From the NCBI GenBank assembly GCA_947172415.1, contig OX359191.1, forward strand, positions 7,053,130 to 7,117,129: DNA of 64,000 bases. Direction: 5' to 3'. Below the pieces are notes generated by a model. The model saw only the letters and a program-made list of their open reading frames with translations. It ran no database searches and was not told where the DNA came from. The position numbers were made by a program, and so were the translations under genes. Position 1 is the stretch's first letter. Each line of letters starts with the position of its first letter. Below, piece after piece: positions 22,700 to 35,012 of this stretch. The stretch comes from Chondrosia reniformis. Taxonomy: Eukaryota; Porifera; Demospongiae; Chondrillida; Chondrillidae.

Positions 22700-25600
22700 T
22701 CATTCAAACCCTCCTTCAGAAATAAGGTACTTCACTACATCTTTGTGTCCTTCCCTCCTAGCCACTGTCAAGCAGTCCTCTCCAAGTGTATTAACATCAA
22801 ACCTCCTTCTTCCAAATAAGGGCAATAAGTACTTGATAACTTGGAGATGGCCCTTATAACAGGCAAAGTGTAGAGCACTGTATCCATACTACAAGATAAT
22901 CACAATTATGAATATTAACATGAAAACAAACATATACAGTATGTTTTGGGTCGGTTGTCCAGACAGGACTTGCAATCGATAATCAGTAAAAAGGTTATCA
23001 CTGCATGGTTATGTTGTTCTAGTGGGAAAGTTTGTTCAAATGGTAGTCGTGAGTGCTAAACATTTACCAATTTCAATGTCCGGTTGGGACAACCGACCCA
23101 AAAAGTACTGTATAACTATAGATTGGTGCACTTGTAGTTAATATGTAAATCAGGACCAGTATATCTACTTCAAATTGTTCACTAGACTATGGGGACGGCA
23201 TATACTGCTAATCATCTAAAATGGAGTGGAATTTATATGTTTACATAATATTGCTGATCATGTTTATCTATACAGCCAATGGGATGTATCTGAGAAGGTC
23301 ACATGACTGACACTTTTTCTTAGTTAATTCAACCAAATAAGAGTTGGAATAAACAGGTGACCTTCCAATCAAGTCAGTAGTGGCACTGGTGGCATTGAAT
23401 CAGTACAAATGTTTAGGTTGGTAGATGTTGTGCTCTACCACCTGTGGTCTAAATATTATATAACAATCACTACATATGGGTACATTAGGTAGTCAGTACA
23501 TATAGGAAATCATTTTAGCATATCAGTGAGGAGATCTAGCTTAAAGACAGTAGTCATAGAGACAAGCTAGTATAAGAAACTAGTGCTTAGTTGTAAAATT
23601 GTGTGACTGCAAGTTATGCAAGATTATGTACAGTATTAAAAATAGTTATTTCAATTTTGCATCATCTCTCATCATGATGTATAAAGTTCAAATTTTGTTT
23701 CTCCACCAATTCTGGCCTAAATATTACATAAAAATCACTACATTGCTATCAATGCAAATGTGCCTCTTAAACTGTAAACCAATCAAGCAATATTCCACCC
23801 CACACTAACAACAGATCTACTTCAGAGAAATGACAAATATAAATATTAATTTCTATATATGTGCTTTTAAAGCATCCAGCATAAAGAATAGCATATGATG
23901 TATCCCATGATTATTATTGAAATTAAAGATTAAGAAAGTCCTTTACAAAGTCCCATCAGGCTACACCCTTCTGAACTAAATAAATAAACTCATATATAGA
24001 ATTAACAAAAACTAAAGATACATTATGACTAAGTTCTACAAATGTCTGTTACCTAATCAAACTATAATAAATTGATTCTCTCTTATAAATCATGTGTGAC
24101 CTTCCACAGTTAAAAGGGTAATAATAAGTAATAAGTTATAGCGTCAACACAGTGTTCACAATTAATATCTACCAACACAAGTTGAATCACTTAGCTCTTA
24201 ACTTTATACTTAATGACTATGGTACGTATATGTACTATCCAAACACTTGCTACAACAACACTTACTTTTTACACAGGATATCTTACCTTGTTCTTGTGGT
24301 ACACATTAGCTTTACATTCCTCTGTCAGATGTTGTACTACTTGTAATTGACCATATTGACAGGCTAGCAGTAGAGCTGTGTTACCATTCTAAAGTAAGAA
24401 ATATGTAAACTCATTGAAATCAGTTTTAACACTTCAATCATTGAAATTCATACAAGTGCTATACTGCTATATAGTTCACAATTATTATGTTGTTAAACTA
24501 CGTACATATTAACATAAACTACTTACATTTACATTTAACAAAATGTTAAACGTCTAACTACATTACATGATCAGCCATGGCATAACCATAATATCAACTT
24601 TGCTGTACTAACAGACTTATTGCTTATTATACATAGCTTAAATTAATCAACACTTTACAACTATTACATATTAATACTCACATTGCTTTCCTCTTCTAAT
24701 TTGACAAGATGTGTATCAATTAAGCAACTGATGATGGCTTGCTTACCATACATAGCTGCCTTCATTAGAGGAGTCACACCAACCTGTGTACATAAGAAGG
24801 GAAATATTTGAGATTGGAAACTTCTACATACAACAAGTTATAGTTAACATCATTTAATTCCAAAGCCAAACACACATTATTGGTACTATTACAATATACA
24901 CTTTATCAATTAACATTGTTGCAGATCCTTATACACCTCATTGTCCTTCAATGTAATACAATTACTACATACAACTAGTAGGTATGAGTTTCGTATTGTT
25001 ACTATTACAAATACTTAATATGTAATCACACTATTTTAGTTCACCATTCCTTATACAATTACCCCAGTTACCTCACTATAGCAATATAAGAGACACTAAC
25101 TCATTTCTTACCTTTCTCCTTTCTTCAGGAGAGAACTTCAGTTCTTCAACAATGTGGCTCACCATTGCAGGATTGTCTTGTTCATTTCTACTGGCAAAGT
25201 GAATTAGACTGTCTCCATATACATCAACATCATGGAGTTTACCAGCTTCTATGAACTTTGGTAGTAGGAACTTTAGTACATCCACATTGCCACTACAGGC
25301 AGACCAGTGTAAGGCATTTACATCATCCTGGATTAGGAAGCATAAGACAGGAGCTTAAAGGTTTTTGACAAAGAAGTGATAAAGACATTCAGAAACACAC
25401 TATATACTATACACTTGCACTATATCAACTCCTAAACAGTATTTTTTACATGTAAATTAGTGAGACTTTGTGTCCAAACACTGAACACAAATATACTCAA
25501 CATTACAGGGATATCATAGATACTTGATTAACAATGACCCTTATGACAGGCAAAGTGTAGAGCACTGTTTCCATACTACAAGATACATATACGTAATTAT

Positions 25601-28600
25601 GGATTTCAACATGAAAATAAACATACAAGTGTAGCAATGGTACACTTGTAGTTAATATGAAAATTAAGACTAGTATCTACTTCAAATTGTTCACTAGACT
25701 ATGGGGACGGTATATACTGCTAATCATCCAAAATGGAGTGGAATTTATATGTTTACATAATATTGCTGATCATGTGACCTTCCATCAAGTCAATAGTGGC
25801 AATGGTGCTTTGAATCAGCACAAATGTTTAGGTTGGTAGACGTTGTGCTCTACCACCTGTGGTCTAAATATTACATAATAATCAATACATTGCTATCAAT
25901 GCAAATGTGCCACTCAAACTGTAAACCAATCAATCAATATTCCACCCCATACTAACAACAGATCTACTTCAGAGAAATGACAAATATTGTGCTTTTGAAG
26001 CATCCAGTAAAGCAGAGCATTTGAAATTAAAGATTAAGAAAGTCCTTTGCAAAGTCCCATCAGGCTACATCCTTCTGAACTAAATAAATAAACTCATTTA
26101 TAGAATTAACAAAAACTAAAAGATGCAGGAATTTTTGACTAAGTTCTTCAAATGTCTGTTACCTAATCAAATTATAAAAAATAGATTTTCTCTTATAAAT
26201 CATCATATGTGACCTTCCACAGTAAATAGGGTAATAATAAGTAATAAGTTATAAAATTATAAAGATACTTTTGCAGCGTCAACACAATGTTCACAATTAA
26301 TATCTACCAACACAAGTTGAATCGCTTAGCTCTTAACTTTATACTTAATGACTATGGTACGTATATGTACTATCCAACACTTGCTACAACAACACTTACT
26401 TTTTACACAGGATATCTTACCTTGTCTTTATGGTACACATTAGCTTTACGTTCCTCTGTCAGATGTTGTACTACTTGTAACTGACCTTCCTGACAGGCTA
26501 GCAGTAGAGCTGTGCTACCATCCTAAAGTAAGAAATATGTAAACTCATTGAAATCAGTTACAACACTTCAATCATTGAAATTCATACAAGTGACACACAG
26601 ATAGATAGTTCACAATTATCATCTTGTTAAACTACGTACATATTAACATAAACTACATACATTTACATTTAACAAAAATGTTAAACGTCTAACTACATTA
26701 CATGATCAGCCATGGCATAACCATCATATCAACTTTGCATGTACTAACAGACTTATTGCTTATTATACCTAGCTTAAATTAATCAACACTTTACAACTAT
26801 TACATATTAATACTCACATTGCTTTCCTCTTCTAATTTGACAAGATGTGTATCAATTAAGCAACTGATGATGGCTTGCTTACCATTCTTAGCTGCTCTGA
26901 TTAGAGGAGTTGCACCATCCTGTGTACATAAGAAGGGAAATATTTGAGATTGGAAACTTCTACATACAACAAGTTATAGTTAACATCATTTAATTCCAAA
27001 GCCAACTACACATTATTGGTACTATTACAATATACACTTTATTAATTAACATTGTTGCAGATCCTTATACACATCATTGTACTTCAATGTAATACAATTA
27101 GTACATACAACTAGCAGGTATGAGTTTCGTATTGTTACTATTACAAATACTTAATATGTAATCACACTATTTTAGTTCACCATTCCTTATACAATTACCC
27201 CAGTTACCTCACTATAGCAATATAAGAGACACTAACTCATTTCTTACCTTATTCCTTTCTTCAGGAGAGAACTTCAGTTCTTCAACAATGTGACTCACCA
27301 TTGCAGGATTGTCTTGTTTATTTCTACTGGCATAGTGAATTATACTGTCTCCATATACATCAACATCATGGAGTTTACCAGCTTCTATGAACTTTGGTAG
27401 TAGGAACTTCATTAAATCCACATTGCCACTAAAGGCAGACCAGTGTAAGGCATTTCCATCATCCTGGATTAGGAAGCATAAGACAGAAGCTTAAAGGTTT
27501 TTGACAAAAAATGAGTTAGACATTCAGAAACATACTATAACATACACTTACACTTGTATTGTATGTTGTATTTATGCATGTGAGAACACTATACACTGGA
27601 TACATATATACTCAACATTAGAAGGATATCATGGATTATTTCATGACTATATATATATTTTCCACTTAGTGACACTGCATTAGTTACCCAAAAATTAGTC
27701 GAACTATACATATATACATTTACATGCACTAACACTCATCATGAGAAGGATTACAGATAGAGAGTTAATTACACAACTCCAAATGCTAAGTGACCAAAGT
27801 CTTATCTTTGTCGGGAGACTGAAGTTAAATATCATTGAAAGACAACAATGACTATTAGACAAGTCTATTTTAACGTAGCAGTCACTTTGGCTGTACTCTA
27901 CTGGTAAGGAAACCTCAATTGTTTTAACTGCAATAGTAATTATTGGCAGGTTTGCTACTCAAAATCCATTACATGCTTTACTGATGAGCAAAACAGAATA
28001 TAGTCTGCATGCATTCGACTGAGTTGTGTGGCTCAACCTTCTCCCTAAGTAACAAATCTGGTATCTACCAACACAAGTTGTATCCCTTAACACTTACCTA
28101 CACTATATCTCTATACCCAATAAGTATATGTATACTATTCAAACACTTACAGTACAACAATACTTACTTGTTATACAGAGAAGTGTCTTACCTTGTTCTT
28201 GTGGTACACATTAGCTTTACGTTCCTCTGTCAGATGTTGTACTACTTGTAACTGACCTTCCAGACAGGCTACCAGTAGAGCTGTGTTACCATACTAAAGT
28301 AAGACACAATGCAAATTAAATTAATCAAATTAATAGAGTCAAACAGTCAATTCTTAAGAACTGTATATGTACATAGATACAAATGTAATAGAAATCATTA
28401 ATAATGATACAATAATTAGTCACTAAACACTACAAATTGATTATCATTGTTAATAGCCATAGACAGCTGTTTCCTTATTAGGACTCATCAGTATGGCATA
28501 CAATGGAAGTTTGAGTGGCTAGTCTGCTAATAAGTACTCTCAAAAGCAAAAAAAGCTTGTGGTTTCCTTATCAGCAGATAAGGTGGCTAGGGGGAGACTC

Positions 28601-31600
28601 TGGTTCCCATCAAGCGAAATTTGCTCATTGCGCTCCTCAGGGGACATGAGTGGGTAGGGGTGATAATGATGCTTTAGGATCGACATTAGATCTTAAAGTT
28701 CCCCTAATATTTTTCCCTATGGTTTAATTGTTAGTGACTCCTGATCAGGTATATGCTTTAAACTTGCACTCTTTTCTCATTATATGCACTTTCAATATAT
28801 AATTCATTTTATAATCTATACCATGTCAGAATTTATGAAGATATTTCAATTAATAATATATTCAAATTATCTATAATCCATAGTGTTTACAAGTTTCCAA
28901 TATTTTTACAAAACAACCTATGAGTTATTTATTGTACTACGTATATTGGTTAAACTTATATACGTACAAAACATATGGCTAAAGAGTAAAAATTAATATT
29001 ATTTCCATGTGTACTTTATGTAGCACAATACACTCACTGCATTTTCTTCTTCCACATTATGCCCTGCATCCAACAAGAGCTTCAAGACCTCCAAATCTCT
29101 ACTTCTACCAGCTTGTAGCAAAGACTATTAGTTTGGGGATCAAGTAAAGAATGATATTTTATTTGAATCATGAAATGAATGTAGATTATACATAATATAA
29201 GTCTTATATACAATATGTATGTATGCATGTACACAAATACAGTCATGGCTGTTTAGTATGGCCTTTGATAATCCAGTTCCCTCGATATCAGGCTGACTTT
29301 TCAGGGAAACGGGTCTTAATAGTATAATTTTGTACATGTGAAACCAGCCCTTAGTTTACCTTTTGTATATCTACGTACGTATAATATTATGAAGTTGACA
29401 AGTTAATCTAATGAATGTTAGCCGACCTACTGCCAAACGATTTTGGTCTGCAAAGTATGCTGATTAAGTATGTGCACTGGAAATGTACCAGTCAGTGATA
29501 AAATATTACTTTTAAATTAGTGTGTCTTTTGTATTAGGAAAGAGCGCTTTGTTAGTTTATTCATACAATAATCTTACAATCATGGTTATGTCATAGTGTC
29601 AGGGGTGACATTTTATAGACTTTCTTAATCCAGCAGCCTCCTTAATCCAGCAATGTTTGGAGAAACCAATGCAGTCGGCTTGAACAGTCATGACTGTATT
29701 ACATATAATCAATCAATCAATCACACACACGGTGATCTGATACTTTAACAAATGCACACTTTCAATTCCTTATATGGTCAATATTTATTGTAATGGATGG
29801 GAATGGAATAAGAACTGTACATCTGTAAAACTTACTCCTTTCTTCTTCTTTCTGGACAGAGATCCTTCCTTCTTTGTAGCATAGTCCCAAAGTTCTTTCG
29901 ACTGTAAAAGTAGCTTTCCAAACTTGTTTGAGATAATTTCATAGTTAACTGTCACAACTTTAATCACAGCATCACAAGTATATGTCTCCTTCAGTTCCTA
30001 GAAGAGGTGGAAAAGAAATTAAAATATTCTGCTAGCTGAACAGAAAGCCTAAATGTACAGTTTTAGAAATGCATTTGTCACATGTTGGTATGTATGTATG
30101 TATGCCAAGGATTCACAGAAGATCAAGATAAAGAAAAAGACAAAGACTCCCAGGATCACTGATGAAGGGTGGAATTACCAGAAACGGCTGTCTGACCCAG
30201 TGGAGAAGAAGACGAAAGAAGGGAAAGAAGGAAAACAAGTATTTCGAATTTAAAAACTCGTGGGGCTGCCGCCCCCCGAATTAACTCGAACTACTTGGCC
30301 GTATCGTTGGCATTTAATATATATATTCGTAATACTAACGATTGAGGACGCTTAAGTGTCCTGAACATTATAAATAGCGACAGAAAAGCTTCGTTAACTA
30401 AAGCTTCCTAAACGCCGCCATTTGCAAAACGATGTATTGATGTATAAATTAAGTATTATAAAGTATTATAATAGTTGCGTATATATGAACCTGTATTAAA
30501 TATATATCGACGTATAAATAAAGTGTTATAATAGTTGCGTATCAACCCGTATTATATATATAGATATATACAGTGCAAGTTACAATATACTAAGGTAATC
30601 TAATATAATATAAATAAATAATTAAATAAATAAATAATATAATATAATTAATTAATTCATATGGCTCCAAGAAAGAACCTAAAAACAAAATGGGCATATC
30701 ATCATAAAGTTTAGGGTATAAAACTCATTTTAAATTAAGGGATTTTTGATTTAGGCCTCCGTTTGTTAGAAAACAGAGGACAAAGTCTGCATATAAAAGG
30801 CCATAGGACTATAGAAAACATATGGGAAATTTATATTGAAACAATGTGTTATATTAATAAAAATTATCAATTTGTCATATAACTGTGAAATCAACATATA
30901 TCATGGTACATGTGTATAAGAAATGTCTGGCGAAGTTTTGCTTAATTAAATGAGCAAAATAATCAAGATATAATGAAGAATTCAAAGTTACGATTGCGCA
31001 AGCTGGTGATGTATTGTGATGTTCTTCTATTGCGTCACCAACACCTTCGTATGTCGCTCGGTACACACATTTTGAGAATCTTGTGATGTTGCGAAAACGT
31101 CACCGCCTCGTTGCTAAAGAAGATCATCCTTTCGAGAATGGCTATGACAAGTCGACGCTCTCCTACGAGAAGGAGCTACCGAATAAGAGAGTTGTAGCGA
31201 AGGTTAGATAAAGCGTATTTGTATACGTTCATGCTAAGTTTAAGCCAAAAGTGTTGCTATATATATTGATGTAAAGAAATAAAAGAAATTCGTTTAGACG
31301 ACCATAGTAAAACTGTGGTACTTTAAGCTCCGTCATCTATATATATATATATATCTTTCCGTAACATGAAGCCATACAACGTAATCGGCAAATGAAAACA
31401 ATATAAGGGGCTGCCTGCGGCAGCCCCTAAAAAGACTCCTGTATCTTCATCCAAAGTTCTCTTCAGGTTTAGTTCCCCATAGGCTCTTTTACAGAATAGG
31501 CATAGCATGTAGGAAAATGGTATCTTAGATTTTTCATGCATAAACACATTATTTCTACTACCTCAATACTGCCTTCTTCTGACTTAAGACTTTTCTTCAG

Positions 31601-34267
31601 ATTAACCAAATCAGCCAAATCTGCTAAATCTTCCGATTCACTCAAACTTTTCATTTTCTCTTCCACTTCAGATAAAATGGCTGCTTTGGGTTCAATTTGC
31701 AGCTGGTATATGTAGAACTTATCTTTTATCAAAGAAACCTTTCAAGTAAAGATATGTACGTTAAGTAAATTCATAAATTACAAATTAGCATTCCAAATAT
31801 TATGTAAATCATTCGGTTATTATTCACATAGGTAACATAGGAGTGGCAGTGGTCACCATAGCAACTAGGTATAAGCTATATAATGTCTACATACACATGC
31901 AACACTATATAAATAAGTATCAGGTTGTATATATACTATATCCACAGACCCAAAGAATACAATTTGTACATTGTGTAGTCACTACTTACAACATCCTGCT
32001 CTGATATAGTTTGCTTTTCTTCCTCTTTCTCACGACTGGATTTCTCTTCAAGTTGCTTCTTCAGTGACTCCACCTTCTCAACCAAGTCTACATCCACCAG
32101 CTGCAAACAGACACAGACAGGTTAATACTTACATTGGTGAAGAATACAATCATTTAGTGTGAGTGTGCTACTGTCAATCTCACTTCTTCCAACTGCTTCA
32201 CTTCTCCTCTACATTTCAACAACTCTTCCCTTGTTCTCTTCAACTCGTTCTGTGACTGACTCAGTTCTTCTTCTTTGGCTCTCAGTTTAGTCTTTAGAGC
32301 ATGAAGCTCCACCATTGTCGTGTGGTGCATTCCCTCCATCCTCTTCATCTCTGCCTTATGTTTCTCTCTGGACTGAGTTGGAGTTTTCTGAGTAAAGGAA
32401 ATCACATACAACCTAACCATACGACCAACAGCTATGCAACTAAACCACAACTACTATGATAAGACCTTAATTAGAATAGTCAGTATTATACAATATCAGG
32501 TTTACAATGCATGCAGTTGACAAGTATAAAAATAATATTAAATAAGCCAGGAATATATAATATATACACATATAATATGACATACACATGGATTGAGTAC
32601 ATTAATACAAAATGTACTGGCAAAAGCAACAGACACAATTGCTATAACTAATAATTCCTTGTATACCATATACAGTGAACATCACTGCTAAGACTATCAC
32701 TGGGACAGAATCAAAGTGGTCCATACACTGATTTGGTGGGATAAACTACCCAATATAATATGCAAGTGGGAGGTAAGAGATACAAATATGGCACAGTCAT
32801 TAATTGGCACAAATTTAATATGATGTTAATTGTCTTACAAACATGTAATGATGTACTCACTGAAGGAACATGTAGAGTTCCAAGTTGAACATCAATGGCA
32901 AAGTAGCCAAACACGATTGCCTTCTCAACTCCAAACTCTCTCAGCTGACACACATGCGACAGGAGGATTGGAGCAATCATCACCGCAGCCTCCTTCATCA
33001 GTCGGAACATCACCATGGTGCAGCCTTCAGCAAATCCCTCAAAGAGAACTCGATCGATACCAAGGGTTTCTGTTAAGTAGAACTGCAAGCGAAACAGCTC
33101 AGCCAACATGTAGTCATGGGGATCTCGGTTGACCTTAATCCCCAAGTGGGCGTGGTTGTCGTCAGCATGAAGCACTGCTCTTTCCTTTGGAAGATTTCCA
33201 AGTAATTCTGTGGCAAACTTGACCACATTAAATTTGTGGTCAGAAAGGAATTCCTTGAGAGCTTCTGTTTCTCCTATAGCTTCTGCAGCTTCAGAAATCA
33301 GTCGCACATCCAAGGGACTGCTCCATTCAAAAATGTAGTCGAGGATATCATCTTCAGATAGTGGAATGTCTACTGGAATCTGCTTGCTGAAATGACCTTT
33401 AATTCCAGTGCGGACTGCACGATGAAGACTTTTCAACTGCTTGTCAGATAGTTCCAAGAGACACTTTCCCAATTTACCATGTATTGAAGTGAACTTTTCT
33501 TTAAGCGTAAATGCTTCTGGATATTTTAAGAGTTCCTTTCGATCCTCAAAGGCTTTAATGACAGGTTTCCAGGTGTCAATCTCTGAGATGTTGGAAAGCG
33601 GAGGTGTTGACTGAGCTACTGTAGCTGGTGGGGTTGGGACTGGCTTGGGAGGTGTGGCATCTGAAGGGAGAAAGGCACCCAGTATATATTATATATCATA
33701 TTTGAGTGAGGCTTTAAGCAAACAAGTAAACTTTCGGCCTTACACTATGCACATGTCTACGTATACAGTTTCTAAAGTAGGCAAGTTGCCTTTTGTAGGC
33801 TTTTAATTGTCAATTACCGGCTGCCCTCTAAAACTTACTTGCTAAATATTTATCAATCATCTCCGCTAGTTCCAGATGATTACCGTGAGAAGAGTCTTCT
33901 TTGAGCTCAGCTGAGAGATTCCTCAGCTTCTTCTCGCTCGGGTCAGTAACCAAGATCAGGTACAGAGCGCTGTTAGCCACTCTTGCCTCCTGTGTCCGCG
34001 AACCTATTCGCTGCAGTTCGCTATCTGAGATAGCCCCACGGTGGTGGAGTGAGGTAGATATTCTACCCACATCGCTGTACTTTACCAACTGATCGTGAAT
34101 ACTCTTAACAAAAGATCTAATTTGTTGGGGAAGCAGCTTTCTAGGAGACAGATCTACACAAAACCATCAAATCAAAGGAAATTAGGGAAGTAGAAGGCGG
34201 AGTAAGGTAGATTACAAGTGTACTGATTAAAATTACTGAATGAAACCATTAACTCACCTTCGGCCAT
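22700..34267 (-). CDS. Gene B: CARD-like / coiled-coil / ankyrin-repeat protein
   Basis: Exons in transcription order: 34258-34267, 33839-34153, 32861-33660, 32184-32387, 31990-32100, 31562-31738, 29836-29997, 29038-29124, 28192-28293, 27248-27463, 26818-26919, 26421-26522, 25112-25327, 24682-24783, 24287-24388, 22700-22888. Total 2997 bases, 998 residues, all frames open. Start MAEDLSPRKLL. The CARD-like domain has RGAISDSELQRIGSR. Then come the unrecognised 800-bp exon (SEDDILDYIFEWSSPLD, EGCTMVMFRLMKEAAVM), four coiled-coil exons and ankyrin repeats with two full 216+102+102 cassettes. It ends YLISEGGFE. A 1.2-kb insertion lies in the intron between coiled-coil exons 3 and 4, where it should be removed by splicing. 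Of the copies here, B has the cleanest exon set. Confidence 0.87.
22936..23111. mobile_element. TTTTGGGTCGG-type MITE (gene B copy)
   Basis: Same element and intron position as 8251-8426; ends ACAGTATG and CCCAAAAAGTACTGT. Confidence 0.8.
25534..25575 (-). pseudogene. Relic of a terminal ankyrin exon (gene B)
   Basis: Same broken exon start as at 10949-10989, upstream of the 216-bp exon's intron neighbour in gene B. Confidence 0.65.
29240..29696. mobile_element. TA-flanked MITE, CAGTCATG ends (gene B copy)
   Basis: Orthologous to 14656-15094, with the same ends and TA flanks; it has a short internal duplication (AATCCAGCA repeated near 29630-29655). Confidence 0.75.
30104..31508 (+). repeat. 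'GFTEDQ' repeat split by a later insertion
   Basis: The repeat runs 30104 to about 30230 and resumes at about 31434, as comparison with the unbroken copy at 53742-53950 in gene C shows. The break lies in the lysine-rich stretch before CTCCTGTATC. Confidence 0.75.
30231..31433. mobile_element. 1.2-kb unclassified insertion in gene B intron
   Basis: Absent from the matching position in gene C, so it is a real insertion. Near its ends lie GGGGCTGCCGCCCCCC (about 30264-30280) and a perfect hairpin GGGGCTGCC-TGC-GGCAGCCCC (about 31408-31428), giving inverted ends of about 11 bases. The interior is AT-rich with no long open frame; the best is about 60 codons ending at 31211. I could not define a target duplication. 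It is non-autonomous and its class is open. Confidence 0.65.
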
Positions 34268-34555
34268 CTTATATCTTAAGCGTGCTACTGCCGTTTAGGT
34301 ATAATCTATGTAAACACCGAGAGATCTATATAGAGAAGAACAGCTAGACATAAGTGGATAGATATGGATAGACCTTACTACGTACATTATTGAATGTTTG
34401 TTTACTCACTTTAGCCAGCTTTGAATGTCATCTCTTTTCTTTCTTCAGCAGGCACTGATCGTGACAAAGTGTTGTGGAGCATGTGAGCATCAGCTATACA
34501 TTAACCATCATTGAAGATATCTTTTAGAGATTGTCAGAGATTGCTACACTATACC

Positions 34556-34805
34556 CAATGGAAGCCTATATGGCAACTTCATAGAGCTGCCTGAAATAAA
34601 CAATATTCAGTGGTAAGTCACTTAGAATAGTGAAGTGTATATATGCATTAGAGACTTGCCTGTGATTCACTTAGAATTGTATGCACGCAGACACAATATT
34701 CAATGGTATTCAATTATTTCACTTAGTCTCTGACAAAGAGATTTCTAACTTGATAGACCTTTGTTCTGTGTACTATGGTTGCCATCTTTTTGGTGACATC
34801 TTTAG
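34556..34805 (-). pseudogene. GUF1: GUF1/LepA relic, unit 3
   Basis: Minus-strand remnants: 34556-34591 (QLYEVAI, then TAG in place of Gln, ASIG) and about 34700-34805 (KDVTKKMATIVHRTKVYQV), in which the [12 protein letters not shown] segment is deleted. It shares both lesions with unit 4. Confidence 0.65.
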
Positions 34806-35012
34806 AGATAAGGAAAGCATATAGGCTTCTTAACTAAAAGCTGAAAAGCATTAGTTACCTTAAATATGGATTATGCCAATTCTCTATAAGTGTAAATGCA
34901 TGTATTGTGTAAACAGAAAAAAATAGCCTAGACTTACATGTATGTAGTTTCAACTTGTAGAGTTGGATTTTACAATGAGCAGTTTCTGTTTCCTTTTCCC
35001 TACTCTGATCAG

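Noticed and set aside
31030-31211. About 60-codon frame inside the 1.2-kb insertion (ends KRVVAKVR)
   Set aside because: Too short, no recognised motif and no second copy for comparison.
30231-31433. Helitron
   Set aside because: The terminal hairpin abuts CTAA with no usual spacer, the ends are inverted copies and no A/T insertion site could be fixed.
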